NCBI GenBank assembly: GCA_002069785.1
Contig: MWCA01000003.1
Span: 62,001-126,000, forward strand
Reading direction: 5' to 3'
Source: Lentisphaerae bacterium ADurb.Bin242
Lineage (GTDB): Bacteria > Verrucomicrobiota > Lentisphaeria > Victivallales > UBA1829
Length of the DNA: 64,000 bases
Shown: piece after piece, positions 36,655-45,769 of the stretch
Position numbering within the stretch: position 1 is the first letter of the stretch
How the letters are laid out: every line of letters starts with the position of its first letter
Position numbers and translations under genes: made by a program
Notes under the pieces: model-generated
Told to the model about the DNA's origin: nothing
The model's database searches: none
What the model saw: only the letters and a program-made list of their open reading frames with translations

Positions 36655-36664
36655 CTGTTATAGT
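36637..36664 (+). promoter_or_regulatory. ribF operon promoter
   Basis: TTGAAA (36637-36642), 16 bp and TATAGT (36659-36664), about 38 bp before ATG 36702. It is superimposed on the upstream terminator stem. Confidence 0.6.
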
Positions 36665-36701
36665 AAGCCTTCATTCATTTTCAATCACAGGACAAACGGG
36701 A

Positions 36702-37670
36702 ATGACTGAATTTTATCCTTCGGACTTCAAGAGCATCGGGGAGCTTTCCTTTTGCGGAATTTCTTCGGCGGTGGTTGCCATCGGTGTTTTTGACGGGGTG
36801 CACAGAGGCCATCAGCGGCTTTTGACGGAACTCCTGACCATGGCCGGAACCTTGTCGGCGGACCCCGTGGTCATGACTTTTTTTCCGCATCCGCGCCAGC
36901 TTCTGACCCGCAACCCGCCTCCGCTTCTCCTGCCGCCGTCGGAAAAGATTCGTCTTTTGTACCGTTTCGGCGCCAAAGCCGTGGTGACGGTCGGCTTCAC
37001 CCGGGAATTCGCCGGTCTTTCTCCGACGGAATTTCTCCGGCGCTGTCTTTTTTCCGGGCCGGTTGCCGTCCGGGGGATCTGCGTCGGCCGGAAATGGCGC
37101 TTCGGCGCGCATGCCGGGGGCGACGCCCGGTTTCTGGAACGGAAGGCGGCGGAAAGCGGTTTCCATTTTTCCGCCGTGGATGAACTTTGCACGGAACGGG
37201 GAACCGTCATCAGCAGCACGGCCATCCGCACAGCCATTTCCAAAGGGAACCTCCGGGAGGCGGAGGAGATGCTCGGACGGCACTACTCCCTTTTCGGCAC
37301 GGTGGAGAAGGGCTACCGGGTGGCGTCCGACCGGCTTGGAGCTCCGACCGCCAACCTGAAAGTCAAGGACGGCGTGCTTCCTCTTTTCGGAGTATACGCC
37401 GCGTTTGCCCATTGGAACGGCATGCGGTTCCCGGCCGCGGTGAACATCGGCACCGCCCCGACCTTCCGCAAGCAGTACGGAAACATCGTGCCCCGGATCG
37501 AAATCCATATTCTGGAAGGATTCGGCGCCGATCTTTACGGGGATTCCTTGGAACTGGAACTGGTGGATTTCATTCGTCCGGAACGCGTTTTCCCCGGTCC
37601 GGAAGAACTCAAAAAACAGATTTCCCGGGATGTTGCAAAGATCTCCGCGATCCTCCGGGAAGGAAGCTGA
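36702..37670 (+). CDS. ribF: Bifunctional riboflavin kinase / FAD synthetase
   Basis: A 322-residue RibF that phosphorylates riboflavin to FMN and adenylates FMN to FAD. The N-terminal nucleotidyltransferase half has VAIGVFDGVHRGHQRLL (near residues 25-41) and the late SSTAIRTAISKGNLREAEEMLGR. The C-terminal flavokinase half has GAPTANLKV, the NIGTAPTFRKQ segment and ILEGFGADLYGDSLELELVDFIRPE. Length is normal. It is the first gene of a run with a MerR-like membrane protein (2 bp gap), a Sel1 protein and an RNA methyltransferase; no functional link to them is apparent. Confidence 0.95.
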   Translation: MTEFYPSDFKSIGELSFCGISSAVVAIGVFDGVHRGHQRLLTELLTMAGTLSADPVVMTFFPHPRQLLTRNPPPLLLPPSEKIRLLYRFGAKAVVTVGFTREFAGLSPTEFLRRCLFSGPVAVRGICVGRKWRFGAHAGGDARFLERKAAESGFHFSAVDELCTERGTVISSTAIRTAISKGNLREAEEMLGRHYSLFGTVEKGYRVASDRLGAPTANLKVKDGVLPLFGVYAAFAHWNGMRFPAAVNIGTAPTFRKQYGNIVPRIEIHILEGFGADLYGDSLELELVDFIRPERVFPGPEELKKQISRDVAKISAILREGS

Positions 37671-37672
37671 AC

Positions 37673-38842
37673 ATGGAAAACGAGAAAAAATATACCGTTA
37701 TCGAACTGGCCGAGCTGATCGGCGTGCCCCGGACCACCATCAACGACTGGCTGGGAAGATATTCCATCTACATCGATTCCGCCGCACAGGGAAAACGGAG
37801 GGTCTATTCCGGTTCGGCGGTCGCTGTTCTGAAGGAGATTGCCGAACTCCGCAACGCCGGAAAAGCATTTGCCGACATCGAGGCGGAATTGTCCAAACGC
37901 CATCCCGTCCGCGGGGAACCCGAGCCGGAAACGCCTCCGGCGGAAAAAACGGAAACAGGTCCGGACACCGCGGCAATCCCGCCTCTTCCGCGCCGGGAGG
38001 AGGAGTTCGCCCTGATGGCCAAGCAGCAGTCGGACGAGCTGGGGAAGATCATCGGTGAATCGTTCCAGAGCATGGCCCGGCGCATGGAAGAGCTGGAAAA
38101 GCTTTCCCGCCGGCAAAGCCGGATGTCGGCTTTGTGGGTGGGCCTGACCCTGGTGTTTCTGCTTTGCCTGGTCGTCGGCGGGCTCCTGTATTACCGGATG
38201 TATGCCGAGACCCGGAAGGAAAACGCGGCGCTTCTGTTGAAACAATCGGATGACGCGGAGAAAATCGCAGCCTTGCGCGAGGAATCCGTTTCCCTGGTCG
38301 CGGGGTCCAGGGCGTTTCAAAGCAATATCGCCCGCCTGGAGAGAGAACTGAAAGATCAGAAAGCGGCCTTCGACAAGGGGATTCTCGAGGCCCGGAAGGC
38401 GCTGGAGGACGTCCGGAACGCCGAGATCGCGGCCGAAAGGAAACGGGCGGGAGAACTGCTTCAGTCACAGGAGTCCCGGTTTGCGGCCGAACGGGACAAG
38501 TCGGCCGCGGTGATCCGCGAGCGGGAGGCGCGCATCGCGCTGGAAAAGGAAAAGTTTGCGGCCGAACGGCTGAAGCTTCTGCATGAGATCGAAAAACTCA
38601 AACAGGAACAGGAAAAGAAGCCGTCCGAACCCGTGAAGGGCCCGGCTCCGGTTTCCACTCCGGCTCCGGCTGTTCCGGTCAAGGCGGAGACGGAGGAGAA
38701 GGTCTCTCCGCCTCCGGCCTCCGGGAAAGAAGGCGCCGTGGAAAAGAAGAAAGAGGAGCCGGTTTCTTCCTCCGGGGGGGACGAAATGATTTTCCGCACA
38801 GACAGGAGCCGGCGGGAACCATTTGGGGATGAATATTCATAA
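37673..38842 (+). CDS. Membrane-tethered MerR-type helix-turn-helix protein with coiled coil
   Basis: A 389-residue protein of unusual build. Residues 5-70 form a MerR-like helix-turn-helix (YTVIELAELIGVPRTTINDWLGRY, then GKRRVYSGSAVAVLKEIAELRN). A proline/glutamate-rich linker follows to about 105. A hydrophobic helix (ALWVGLTLVFLLCLVVGGLLYY) lies near residues 150-171, then a long charged coiled coil of about 150 residues and a proline-rich C-terminus. Topology would put the DNA-binding part in the cytoplasm and the coiled coil outside. It could be a one-component envelope sensor or a scaffold that has lost DNA binding. The next gene, 15 bp on, encodes an exported Sel1-repeat protein, a possible partner. 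The start lies 2 nt after the ribF stop. Confidence 0.7.
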   Translation: MENEKKYTVIELAELIGVPRTTINDWLGRYSIYIDSAAQGKRRVYSGSAVAVLKEIAELRNAGKAFADIEAELSKRHPVRGEPEPETPPAEKTETGPDTAAIPPLPRREEEFALMAKQQSDELGKIIGESFQSMARRMEELEKLSRRQSRMSALWVGLTLVFLLCLVVGGLLYYRMYAETRKENAALLLKQSDDAEKIAALREESVSLVAGSRAFQSNIARLERELKDQKAAFDKGILEARKALEDVRNAEIAAERKRAGELLQSQESRFAAERDKSAAVIREREARIALEKEKFAAERLKLLHEIEKLKQEQEKKPSEPVKGPAPVSTPAPAVPVKAETEEKVSPPPASGKEGAVEKKKEEPVSSSGGDEMIFRTDRSRREPFGDEYS

Positions 38843-38857
38843 GAGGAGAAAAACACA

Positions 38858-41800
38858 ATGGGGAAGTGGTTGTTTTCATTCTTGATTCTGCCGGGTCTTC
38901 TGGCGATGGCCGCGGATTCTTATTCCGACTGGATGGACCGTGCCGAAAAGCTGATGGAACAGCGCTATTCGAAGGGGTCCCGCGCCTACAAGATCAAGTC
39001 CGCCGAACTGGATGAAATCCTGAACGGCAAGGAAAGCAAGGCCGAAAAGATCGAGCACCTGAAAAGATTTGTCGCGGAATTCGGGGGAGCCTCCGCGCCC
39101 GCCGCGGGAAAACCGTCCGCGGTGCCGCTGGTGCCGGAGAACGCCGCCGCGCCCGTTTCCGAACCGGCCGATCCGGGACAGGGGGCGGCCCGGTCGCTTT
39201 ATGAACTGGGAATGAAGTATTATGAAGGGAACGGGCGTGCAAAAGATTACGCGGTTGCGATGAAATATTTCCGCGACGCGGCGGAAAACGGGCTTCCCTC
39301 CGGAGCCGCGATGGTCGGACGCCTCTACTTTGAAGGCAGCGGAGTTCCTGTCAATTACGTGGAGGCGTACAAGTGGCTTCGGCTGGCATCCCGGAAAGAC
39401 ACCGATGCGACGGCCCTTCTGGGGCTCATGTACTATAAAAGTCTGGGCGTTCCCCGGAATTGCGAGGAGGCCTACCGTTGTTTTCAGTATGTGACGGAAC
39501 GGTCGCCGAAGCACAAGACGGCGCTGTTTGCGCTGGGGATGATGTGTCTCGAGGGACACGGAGTCAAACGGGACTATGAAAAAGCCCGGTCGTATTTTGA
39601 AAAGATTTCCGACGTGTCGCCGGAAGCCATGCGCATGCTCGGATGTCTTTATCAGGACGGCCTGGGCGTGGAGAAAGACAGCGCCCGTGCCTTGAAATGG
39701 TATCATGCCGCGTTCAGCAAGGGGGATCGCGATTCGGCTTTCCTGCTCGGGAAGCTCTATGAGGCGGAAAAAGGGGACGGAAGCCGCGGGGAAGCGGAAA
39801 AATACTACCGGACCGCGGTGGAGAACGGAAACGAGGAGGCAAAACCGGCCCTGGCGAAACTGTATGCGGCCCGCACGAAATTCCTGACCCCGGAAAACCG
39901 CCGGGAAGCGATCGAATGGCTGCTCCCCTCCGTGGAAAAGGGCGATACGGATTCGATGGTCCTGCTTTCGGACCTGTATATGGAGCAGGACCCTCCGGAA
40001 GCCGTCAAATATCTGAACAAGGCGGCCAGGGCGGACAACCCGGGCGCCCTGTACCGCCTGGGGATGATCTACAGCGACGGGAAACTGGCGGTCCGCTCCT
40101 ATGACGCGGCGTTCCGCTGTTTCAGCAAGGCTTCCGAGAAGGGAAATACCGCTTCGCGGCCGATGCTGGCCCTGTTGTATTACGAGGGCAAGGGAACCAT
40201 CCGGAACGCCGAAAAGGCGTTCAAACTTTATCAGGAAATCTATGACGGGGGCGGCGTTTACGCCGGAATCCCGCTGGGGGCCATGTGCTATTCCGGAGAC
40301 GGAACCGCAAAGGACTATAAGAAGGCGCTGGAATATCTGAAAAAAGGAATGCTGTCCTCCATCGCCGTGCCGGGGTTTCATCCGTTCGCGCTCATCGGGA
40401 AAATCTATTATTCCGGAGGGCACGGCGTCCCGCAGGATTATGCCGCGGCGGCCGAAGCTTTGAAGAAGGCCGGAAACGAACCCGAGGCGCTTTATCTGCT
40501 CGGAAAACTGTATCTGGACGGGAAGGGGCTCGGGCAGGACGACTCTCTGGCGTTTTCCACCTTCCGTGAGGCGGCGGAACTGGGGAGCATGGAGGCCAAG
40601 GCGGAACTGGGGAAAATGTATTGCCTCGGACGCGGAACGGCCAAAGACTATGTGCTTGCGGTCCAGTATCTGAAACCCGCGGCCGAACGCGGGGATCTGG
40701 AAGCCGGGCGTCTTCTGGCCGAGATTTATACGGACGGCAAGAGTCCGCGCAAGGATGATGTCGCGGCGTTCCGCTATTTCCGGGCGCTGGCGGAAAAAGG
40801 GGATGCCGATGCGCTGCTCCGCTGCGGAAAGATGTGTCTGGACGGACGCGGCGTCGAACGGGACCGGGACGCCGCCCTGCGGTATTTGAAGGAATCCGCG
40901 TCCCATGGCAGCGGCGAGGCGATGTTCCTTTGCGGAAAACTGCATCTGGAGAAAAACGATGCGGTTTCCGGGGTCAAATACATGCGTTCGGCGGCGCTCG
41001 ACGGATACCCGGAGGCGATGAAAATCTTTGCGGAAATGGCGCTGTCCGGACAGGGAATGAAGGCGGATACGGCCCAGGGAGTGGAATTTCTCCGGAAACT
41101 GGCGGACCGGGGGGATGTCTCTTCCCTGGAGAAGCTGGCCGGGCTGTATGAAAACGGCGTCCCCGGCCTGAAAGCCGATGCAAAACGGGCGGAGGAGTTC
41201 TATGAGAAGGCGGCCGCGAAGGGAAGCGTTCCGGCGCTGGCGCGGCTCGGATGGATCTGTTTCAACCGGGGCGACTATGCCGGAGCCGCAACTTGCGCGC
41301 AGAAGGCGGCCGCGAAATCCGATCCGGATGCGATCGGGCTTCTCGGACGGATGTATTACGAGGGCAAGGGAGTCAAGAAGGACGCGGGCGAAGCGCTCCG
41401 GCACCTGAAGGCTTCCGCCGACCGTGGAGACTTGTATGCCGTGGAGAAGGCGGGACGCCTTTTCTATGCGGCCGGAGACTATGCCGAGGCGGAAAAGTAT
41501 CTGAAAACCGCCGTGAAGAACGATGATCCGGAACTGCTTTTCATGCTCGGACGCATCTATTATCTCGGCGCGGGGGTCAAACAGGACTATTCCCGGGCGT
41601 TCGAGCTTCTGGCCCGTTCGGCCGACCGCGGCCATGTCGAAGCGATGGTTTTGATCGGAAAAATGTACCACCGCGGCGAAGGATTCTCGCAGGACTATGC
41701 GAAAGCGCTTCAATGGTATAAGCGGGCGGCGGAAAAAGGGTCCTCCGAAGCCATGTACAACGTGGGAAGCATGTATTACAACGGCGACGGCGTCAGTCCG

Positions 41801-41962
41801 GACTATCTGGAGGCGATCCGGTGGTTCAAACAGGCGGCGGAAAAAGGCAACATCGTGGCCATACAGTATGTTGCGATCATGTATAAGGAAGGCATCGGCG
41901 TCGCCAAGGACAACGTCGAGGCGGCCAAGTGGCGGAAAAAGGTCGGAGAGGCCAGAAACTGA
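38858..41962 (+). CDS. Giant exported Sel1-repeat protein
   Basis: A 1034-residue protein with a signal peptide (GKWLFSFLILPGLLAMA) and, after a charged region to about residue 110, an almost unbroken array of Sel1-type repeats of about 36 residues. The pattern is A-x2-G-x-L-Y-x2-G-x-G-V-x2-D-x2-A-x2-Y-x3-A, for example MKYYEGNGRAKDYAVAMKYF and MYHRGEGFSQDYAKALQWYK. About 25 units fit, making one long helical solenoid. Sel1 proteins are protein-interaction scaffolds, often in envelope signalling. It follows the membrane-tethered MerR-like gene by 15 bp and precedes the RNA methyltransferase by 10 bp. No catalytic domain was seen. Confidence 0.88.
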   Translation: MGKWLFSFLILPGLLAMAADSYSDWMDRAEKLMEQRYSKGSRAYKIKSAELDEILNGKESKAEKIEHLKRFVAEFGGASAPAAGKPSAVPLVPENAAAPVSEPADPGQGAARSLYELGMKYYEGNGRAKDYAVAMKYFRDAAENGLPSGAAMVGRLYFEGSGVPVNYVEAYKWLRLASRKDTDATALLGLMYYKSLGVPRNCEEAYRCFQYVTERSPKHKTALFALGMMCLEGHGVKRDYEKARSYFEKISDVSPEAMRMLGCLYQDGLGVEKDSARALKWYHAAFSKGDRDSAFLLGKLYEAEKGDGSRGEAEKYYRTAVENGNEEAKPALAKLYAARTKFLTPENRREAIEWLLPSVEKGDTDSMVLLSDLYMEQDPPEAVKYLNKAARADNPGALYRLGMIYSDGKLAVRSYDAAFRCFSKASEKGNTASRPMLALLYYEGKGTIRNAEKAFKLYQEIYDGGGVYAGIPLGAMCYSGDGTAKDYKKALEYLKKGMLSSIAVPGFHPFALIGKIYYSGGHGVPQDYAAAAEALKKAGNEPEALYLLGKLYLDGKGLGQDDSLAFSTFREAAELGSMEAKAELGKMYCLGRGTAKDYVLAVQYLKPAAERGDLEAGRLLAEIYTDGKSPRKDDVAAFRYFRALAEKGDADALLRCGKMCLDGRGVERDRDAALRYLKESASHGSGEAMFLCGKLHLEKNDAVSGVKYMRSAALDGYPEAMKIFAEMALSGQGMKADTAQGVEFLRKLADRGDVSSLEKLAGLYENGVPGLKADAKRAEEFYEKAAAKGSVPALARLGWICFNRGDYAGAATCAQKAAAKSDPDAIGLLGRMYYEGKGVKKDAGEALRHLKASADRGDLYAVEKAGRLFYAAGDYAEAEKYLKTAVKNDDPELLFMLGRIYYLGAGVKQDYSRAFELLARSADRGHVEAMVLIGKMYHRGEGFSQDYAKALQWYKRAAEKGSSEAMYNVGSMYYNGDGVSPDYLEAIRWFKQAAEKGNIVAIQYVAIMYKEGIGVAKDNVEAAKWRKKVGEARN

Positions 41963-41972
41963 GGGAATCTCC

Positions 41973-43163
41973 ATGTCTTCCGAAAGGGTTTTCATTCACG
42001 GCTTCGCGTTCGGCGGCCGGGCGGTCGGAAAGCGTGCCGACGGCAAGGTCTGTTTCGTGCGCGGCGCGATTCCGGGCGAAACCGTGGAAGCGACGATCGT
42101 CACCGACCGGAAAAACTACTCGGAGGGAACCCTTGAAAAAGTGCTCGAACCGTCTCCCGTCCGGATTGCGCCGGAGTGTCCGAACCCCTGCCCCGGCTGT
42201 TCCTATTCCCATGTGCCGTATTCCATGGAACTGGAATGGAAGCAGCGGCAGTTCCGGACATTTGCGGAAAAAGCCGGGCTCCGGGCGGAGGCGGACGGCT
42301 TCCTCCGGTCCCCGGCCGGGGCTCCCTGCCGCCTCCAGTGGCGGAACAAGCTCAAGCTGGCGCTCGAATCTTCCGGAAGCGGCGTCCGCGCGGGATACCG
42401 TGCGGAGGACAACCGGACGCTGATCGAAGTCCGGGACTGTCCGCTGGCGTGCGGACCCATCCGGGAGATGCTGCGTTCGGAACGTTGGAAAGAGGAGCTC
42501 CCGGCGGGAGAGGAAACCCTTCTCCTTCGTCATACCGCAAAAGACGGAGTGCGCCTCGTCCGGAAAGGGGACAAGGAAATTCTGACCGAAGAGCTTTCCC
42601 CTTTCGGCTGTTTCCGGGTTCCCTCGGACTCGTTTTTCCAGGTGAATCCTTTTCTTTCGGGCGTGCTTGCACAAAAAGCGGCGGAACTGGTCTCGTCCTG
42701 CCGTCCGGAAAGGATGATCGAGCTGTATTGCGGCTGCGGCTGTTTTTCGATCCTCTGTGCGGAACGGGAGAAGGAATTGCGGTGCGTCGGAGTGGAACTG
42801 GACGCCCGTTCCATGAATTGCGCGAAAGACAACGCATCCGCCCATGGAGTGAGTCCGCGTTGCGAATTTCTCGCCGGAGACGCGGGCAAAACGTTCCGCC
42901 GCCGGTTCCCGCGCGGCCTTCCGGGAAACACCCTCCTGCTGGTCGATCCGCCGCGGACGGGACTCGACCGCCGCACGCTGGAGCTTCTGTGCCGGAGCAA
43001 GGCGGATTTCATCCTGTATATTTCGTGCGCGCCGGACACTCTTTTCCGGGACCTTGCGGAACTGGAGAAAGCCTCCTACGCAATTTCGGAAAGCACGCTG
43101 CTGGACCTGTTTCCCTCGACCGCGCACTTTGAAAGCGTCACGCTTCTGAAAAGAATAGATTGA
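41973..43163 (+). CDS. TrmA/RumA-family RNA (uracil-5) methyltransferase
   Basis: A 396-residue SAM-dependent RNA methyltransferase. An N-terminal TRAM domain (residues 1-60) is followed by a cysteine cluster (CPNPCPGC) like the iron-sulfur site of RumA. The class I SAM-binding fold has MIELYCGCGCFSILCA. The catalytic cysteine is C352 in YISCAPDTLFRDL, and VDPPRTGLD is also present. It should methylate a uracil in tRNA or rRNA; which one cannot be told. The frame is open far into the Sel1 gene, but ATG 41973 fits the TRAM start. It converges with the transglutaminase gene, 11 bp between stops. Confidence 0.9.
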   Translation: MSSERVFIHGFAFGGRAVGKRADGKVCFVRGAIPGETVEATIVTDRKNYSEGTLEKVLEPSPVRIAPECPNPCPGCSYSHVPYSMELEWKQRQFRTFAEKAGLRAEADGFLRSPAGAPCRLQWRNKLKLALESSGSGVRAGYRAEDNRTLIEVRDCPLACGPIREMLRSERWKEELPAGEETLLLRHTAKDGVRLVRKGDKEILTEELSPFGCFRVPSDSFFQVNPFLSGVLAQKAAELVSSCRPERMIELYCGCGCFSILCAEREKELRCVGVELDARSMNCAKDNASAHGVSPRCEFLAGDAGKTFRRRFPRGLPGNTLLLVDPPRTGLDRRTLELLCRSKADFILYISCAPDTLFRDLAELEKASYAISESTLLDLFPSTAHFESVTLLKRID

Positions 43164-43174
43164 AGCCCGGGCGG

Positions 43175-45769
43175 CTATCCGGCCCGCGGACCGGAATTCC
43201 GGCCGGTCTTGACCACGCAGATGTTTTTCAGGAGAAATTCCTCGACCCCGGCGAAGTGATTGAAAGCCGTCCTGGCCTCTTCCGGAGAAATGGGGGTGCT
43301 GCCGTATTCCGCCTTGTAGAAGGCGATGAACAGCGCCCGGGCGTTTTCCCCCAGCGGGACGTCGATTTTCGTGAGATCGTCGGCAAAACTCAGGAGTTCC
43401 TGATTCCGTTTCCGTTCGAAGCCCGCGACGTTGAGGGTGATCCGGAAGGCGAGATAGGAGTCCAGGATCGACTGCCGGGGATTGCTTTCAAAGAGCTTTT
43501 CCGCTTCGGCGATGTACCGGTTCATCCGGCGGAGGAGCCGTTTTCGTTTGAACTCGAAAATGACCATCCGGGTGAAGTTGAACAGGACGACCAGCAGGAT
43601 ACCTCCGGTGATGAGAAGCAGCCAGGCGGAAAAAGCCAGGTCGTAGAGATGAGAGAAGAAACCGGTGATCCCCTGGATGGCTTTTTTGTAGAATTCCTTG
43701 ATCTTGTAGATGATTCCGCCTTTTTTGTCTTCTTTTTTGATTTTCTCGATGGCCGCGCCGTATTTCTGCTTGACGTTTTCCCGGAGTTTTTCCTCGGCGA
43801 CCACCACCTTGACCAGGGTGGAGTCGATCATGCTCAGCTCCTGGTTTTTCCTGGCTTTCTCGAGGATGTCGTTTTTCAGGAATTCCTGTGTTTTTCCGGT
43901 CAGTTCGGGCGGCGTGATCTTCCATTCGTCGCCGAACGGATCGCGCAATCGTCCGATCCCGGCGGGAATGGGATTGGAGGTGAGCGAGGAAGGCGGAGTT
44001 CCGTCTATCGTCAGCCAGCCGATATTCTCGATGAAAATCTGGGTCCAGGCATGCCCGTGATATTCATAGACTTCAAACAGGTTGGTCAGCGTGTTGAAGT
44101 TGCCCGGAGAAAATCCGGTGGCGACCCGGGAGGGCAGTTTGGCGGCCCGGGCCAGGACCGCGAGGGCGGCTGCGAAATATTCGCAATGCCCTTCCTTCAG
44201 TGTGAAAAGGAAATAGTCCGCCGCTTCTTTGTCGGGCGGGAGCGGCGACGCGTGGAGTTTGTATTTGTAGTTGTTCCGGAGATAATCCCGGAGCGCCAGC
44301 GCCTTCTCATAGGGAGCGGGCGCCGCGTCCGTGATTTTCAGTGCCAGATCGCGGACCCGTTTGGAGATTTTCTTCGACGGGAGCGTCAGATAGTGATTCT
44401 TGGAAATCGTTTCGTTCCAGGCCGGGTCCGGAGGGGGAGGCGGGGGTTTGGGGGGCCTGGCTCCTTTCGCCGGAGCGGGAGCCGGAGCGGGAGCCGGAGG
44501 CGGAGGCGGTTTCACGGGCTCGGAATCCTGTTTCGGAAGGGGAAGCAACAGTTGAACCGCCACATCATACTTGAAGGGGACCGTTATCGTCTGGTCCGGA
44601 AGGAATTCCGAGCCGTAGAAGGAATTTTTCAAACGGAAGCGGAGGAAGTCTCCTTGGAGGGTGAAAGCGGTCGGCTGGAAGGCCGCGTACAGCCGGTTCG
44701 AGAGGAGCTTGACCACCGTATAATTTTGTTCCACGATATGGGATGCGACCTGTGCGCCTTCCCTGTATTCCCGTGTCCGGACGCGCTGGAGGTTCGGAGA
44801 CGAAGTCCAGCCCGTTCCGTCATATTCGTCATACAGCCGGACGAGATGATAAAGTTTGACGGGGGATTTCACGAAGAAAACCAGGTCCTGGCCCTGGGAA
44901 GCCCCGCCGCTTCCGTCGATCAGGCTTTTGGTTTTGCCGGCGTCCGGGATGTTCGCCGGTTTCCCTTTCTCATCGACCGCGGTGGGCTTCGGCCCTTCCT
45001 TCATCAGGGAAGTCCCCGTTTCGGAAGGCTTTGTTTTTTCCGGCTTCATCCATTCCTTGAGGGCCGGCGGCAAAGCGGATTCCCGCTGGGTCAGGAAGGA
45101 GGTCTCGAACAGGCCGGGCACCTCGTTGTCCTTCAGGGGCATCAGGGCGAAGATGAACCAGAAGGCTCCGCCCGCAATCAGCAGCTGGACCAGGAAGAAG
45201 GGCCAGTTCCGGCGCAGGGAGAACGGGACCTCCCGGATGGCGGGGACTCCCGCGATGCTGGAGGTTTTCCGGTAATAGGAAATCGCCAGGAAAAGAAACA
45301 GCGCCGTCCCGAACAGATAAAGAAAAGCCATTCTTGGGAGGAGCGACCCGTAAACGAACAGGAACAGCGTAATGAAGAAAAGGTAGGAGTAGTCTTTGGG
45401 GCGTCCGTTCATCAGGAAAATCAGACAGGTTGCGCAGAGCGCCTCGATGAGGACCTTGTCCGGCAGATTCCCTTTGAGGCGGTAAATGACCCAGCAGAGG
45501 ATTCCTCCGAAGAGGAGACAGTTCAGAACGGTCCGCATCATCGAACCGAAAAACCGGTACGGGATGTAAACCATGACCGAGCAGGGAATCACGGCGAGGA
45601 TCAGGCCGATGGTGAAAACGGGATGCCCGTGCTGCCAGAGGGCGCCGCCGAGCGCCGTCGCCAGCAGAAGGGCGTACAGCAGATGGGCCGGACTGCGCGG
45701 CGGGGACTTCCGCATACGGCTGGTGTCCTTGATGACGGTCGGTTCAGGCTTGTTCGGACGCTGCCTCAT
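43175..45769 (-). CDS. TgpA-like transglutaminase-domain membrane protein
   Basis: An 864-residue membrane protein of the DUF3488/TgpA type. About six N-terminal helices lie in residues 28-215. An external region contains a long proline/alanine tract (encoded at 44423-44515). The transglutaminase core has Cys529 (EGHCEYFAAAL), His573 (HGHAWTQIF) and Asp589 (TIDGTPPSS). A further helix near 720 and a cytoplasmic tail follow. The complete Cys-His-Asp triad suggests activity as a protein cross-linker or peptidase in the envelope. It is the last gene of pilT, FHA-moxR, DUF58, tgpA and overlaps DUF58 by 26 bp. M19 at 45715 is an alternative start. Confidence 0.88.
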   Translation of the reverse strand: MRQRPNKPEPTVIKDTSRMRKSPPRSPAHLLYALLLATALGGALWQHGHPVFTIGLILAVIPCSVMVYIPYRFFGSMMRTVLNCLLFGGILCWVIYRLKGNLPDKVLIEALCATCLIFLMNGRPKDYSYLFFITLFLFVYGSLLPRMAFLYLFGTALFLFLAISYYRKTSSIAGVPAIREVPFSLRRNWPFFLVQLLIAGGAFWFIFALMPLKDNEVPGLFETSFLTQRESALPPALKEWMKPEKTKPSETGTSLMKEGPKPTAVDEKGKPANIPDAGKTKSLIDGSGGASQGQDLVFFVKSPVKLYHLVRLYDEYDGTGWTSSPNLQRVRTREYREGAQVASHIVEQNYTVVKLLSNRLYAAFQPTAFTLQGDFLRFRLKNSFYGSEFLPDQTITVPFKYDVAVQLLLPLPKQDSEPVKPPPPPAPAPAPAPAKGARPPKPPPPPPDPAWNETISKNHYLTLPSKKISKRVRDLALKITDAAPAPYEKALALRDYLRNNYKYKLHASPLPPDKEAADYFLFTLKEGHCEYFAAALAVLARAAKLPSRVATGFSPGNFNTLTNLFEVYEYHGHAWTQIFIENIGWLTIDGTPPSSLTSNPIPAGIGRLRDPFGDEWKITPPELTGKTQEFLKNDILEKARKNQELSMIDSTLVKVVVAEEKLRENVKQKYGAAIEKIKKEDKKGGIIYKIKEFYKKAIQGITGFFSHLYDLAFSAWLLLITGGILLVVLFNFTRMVIFEFKRKRLLRRMNRYIAEAEKLFESNPRQSILDSYLAFRITLNVAGFERKRNQELLSFADDLTKIDVPLGENARALFIAFYKAEYGSTPISPEEARTAFNHFAGVEEFLLKNICVVKTGRNSGPRAG

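Noticed and set aside
38876..41995. 1039-codon minus-strand frame opposite the Sel1 protein
   Set aside because: Its repeats simply mirror the Sel1 repeats of the plus strand.
44423..44515. Short tandem repeats in this segment as a non-coding repeat array or CRISPR
   Set aside because: They encode a proline/alanine-rich linker in the transglutaminase protein and lack repeat-spacer structure.
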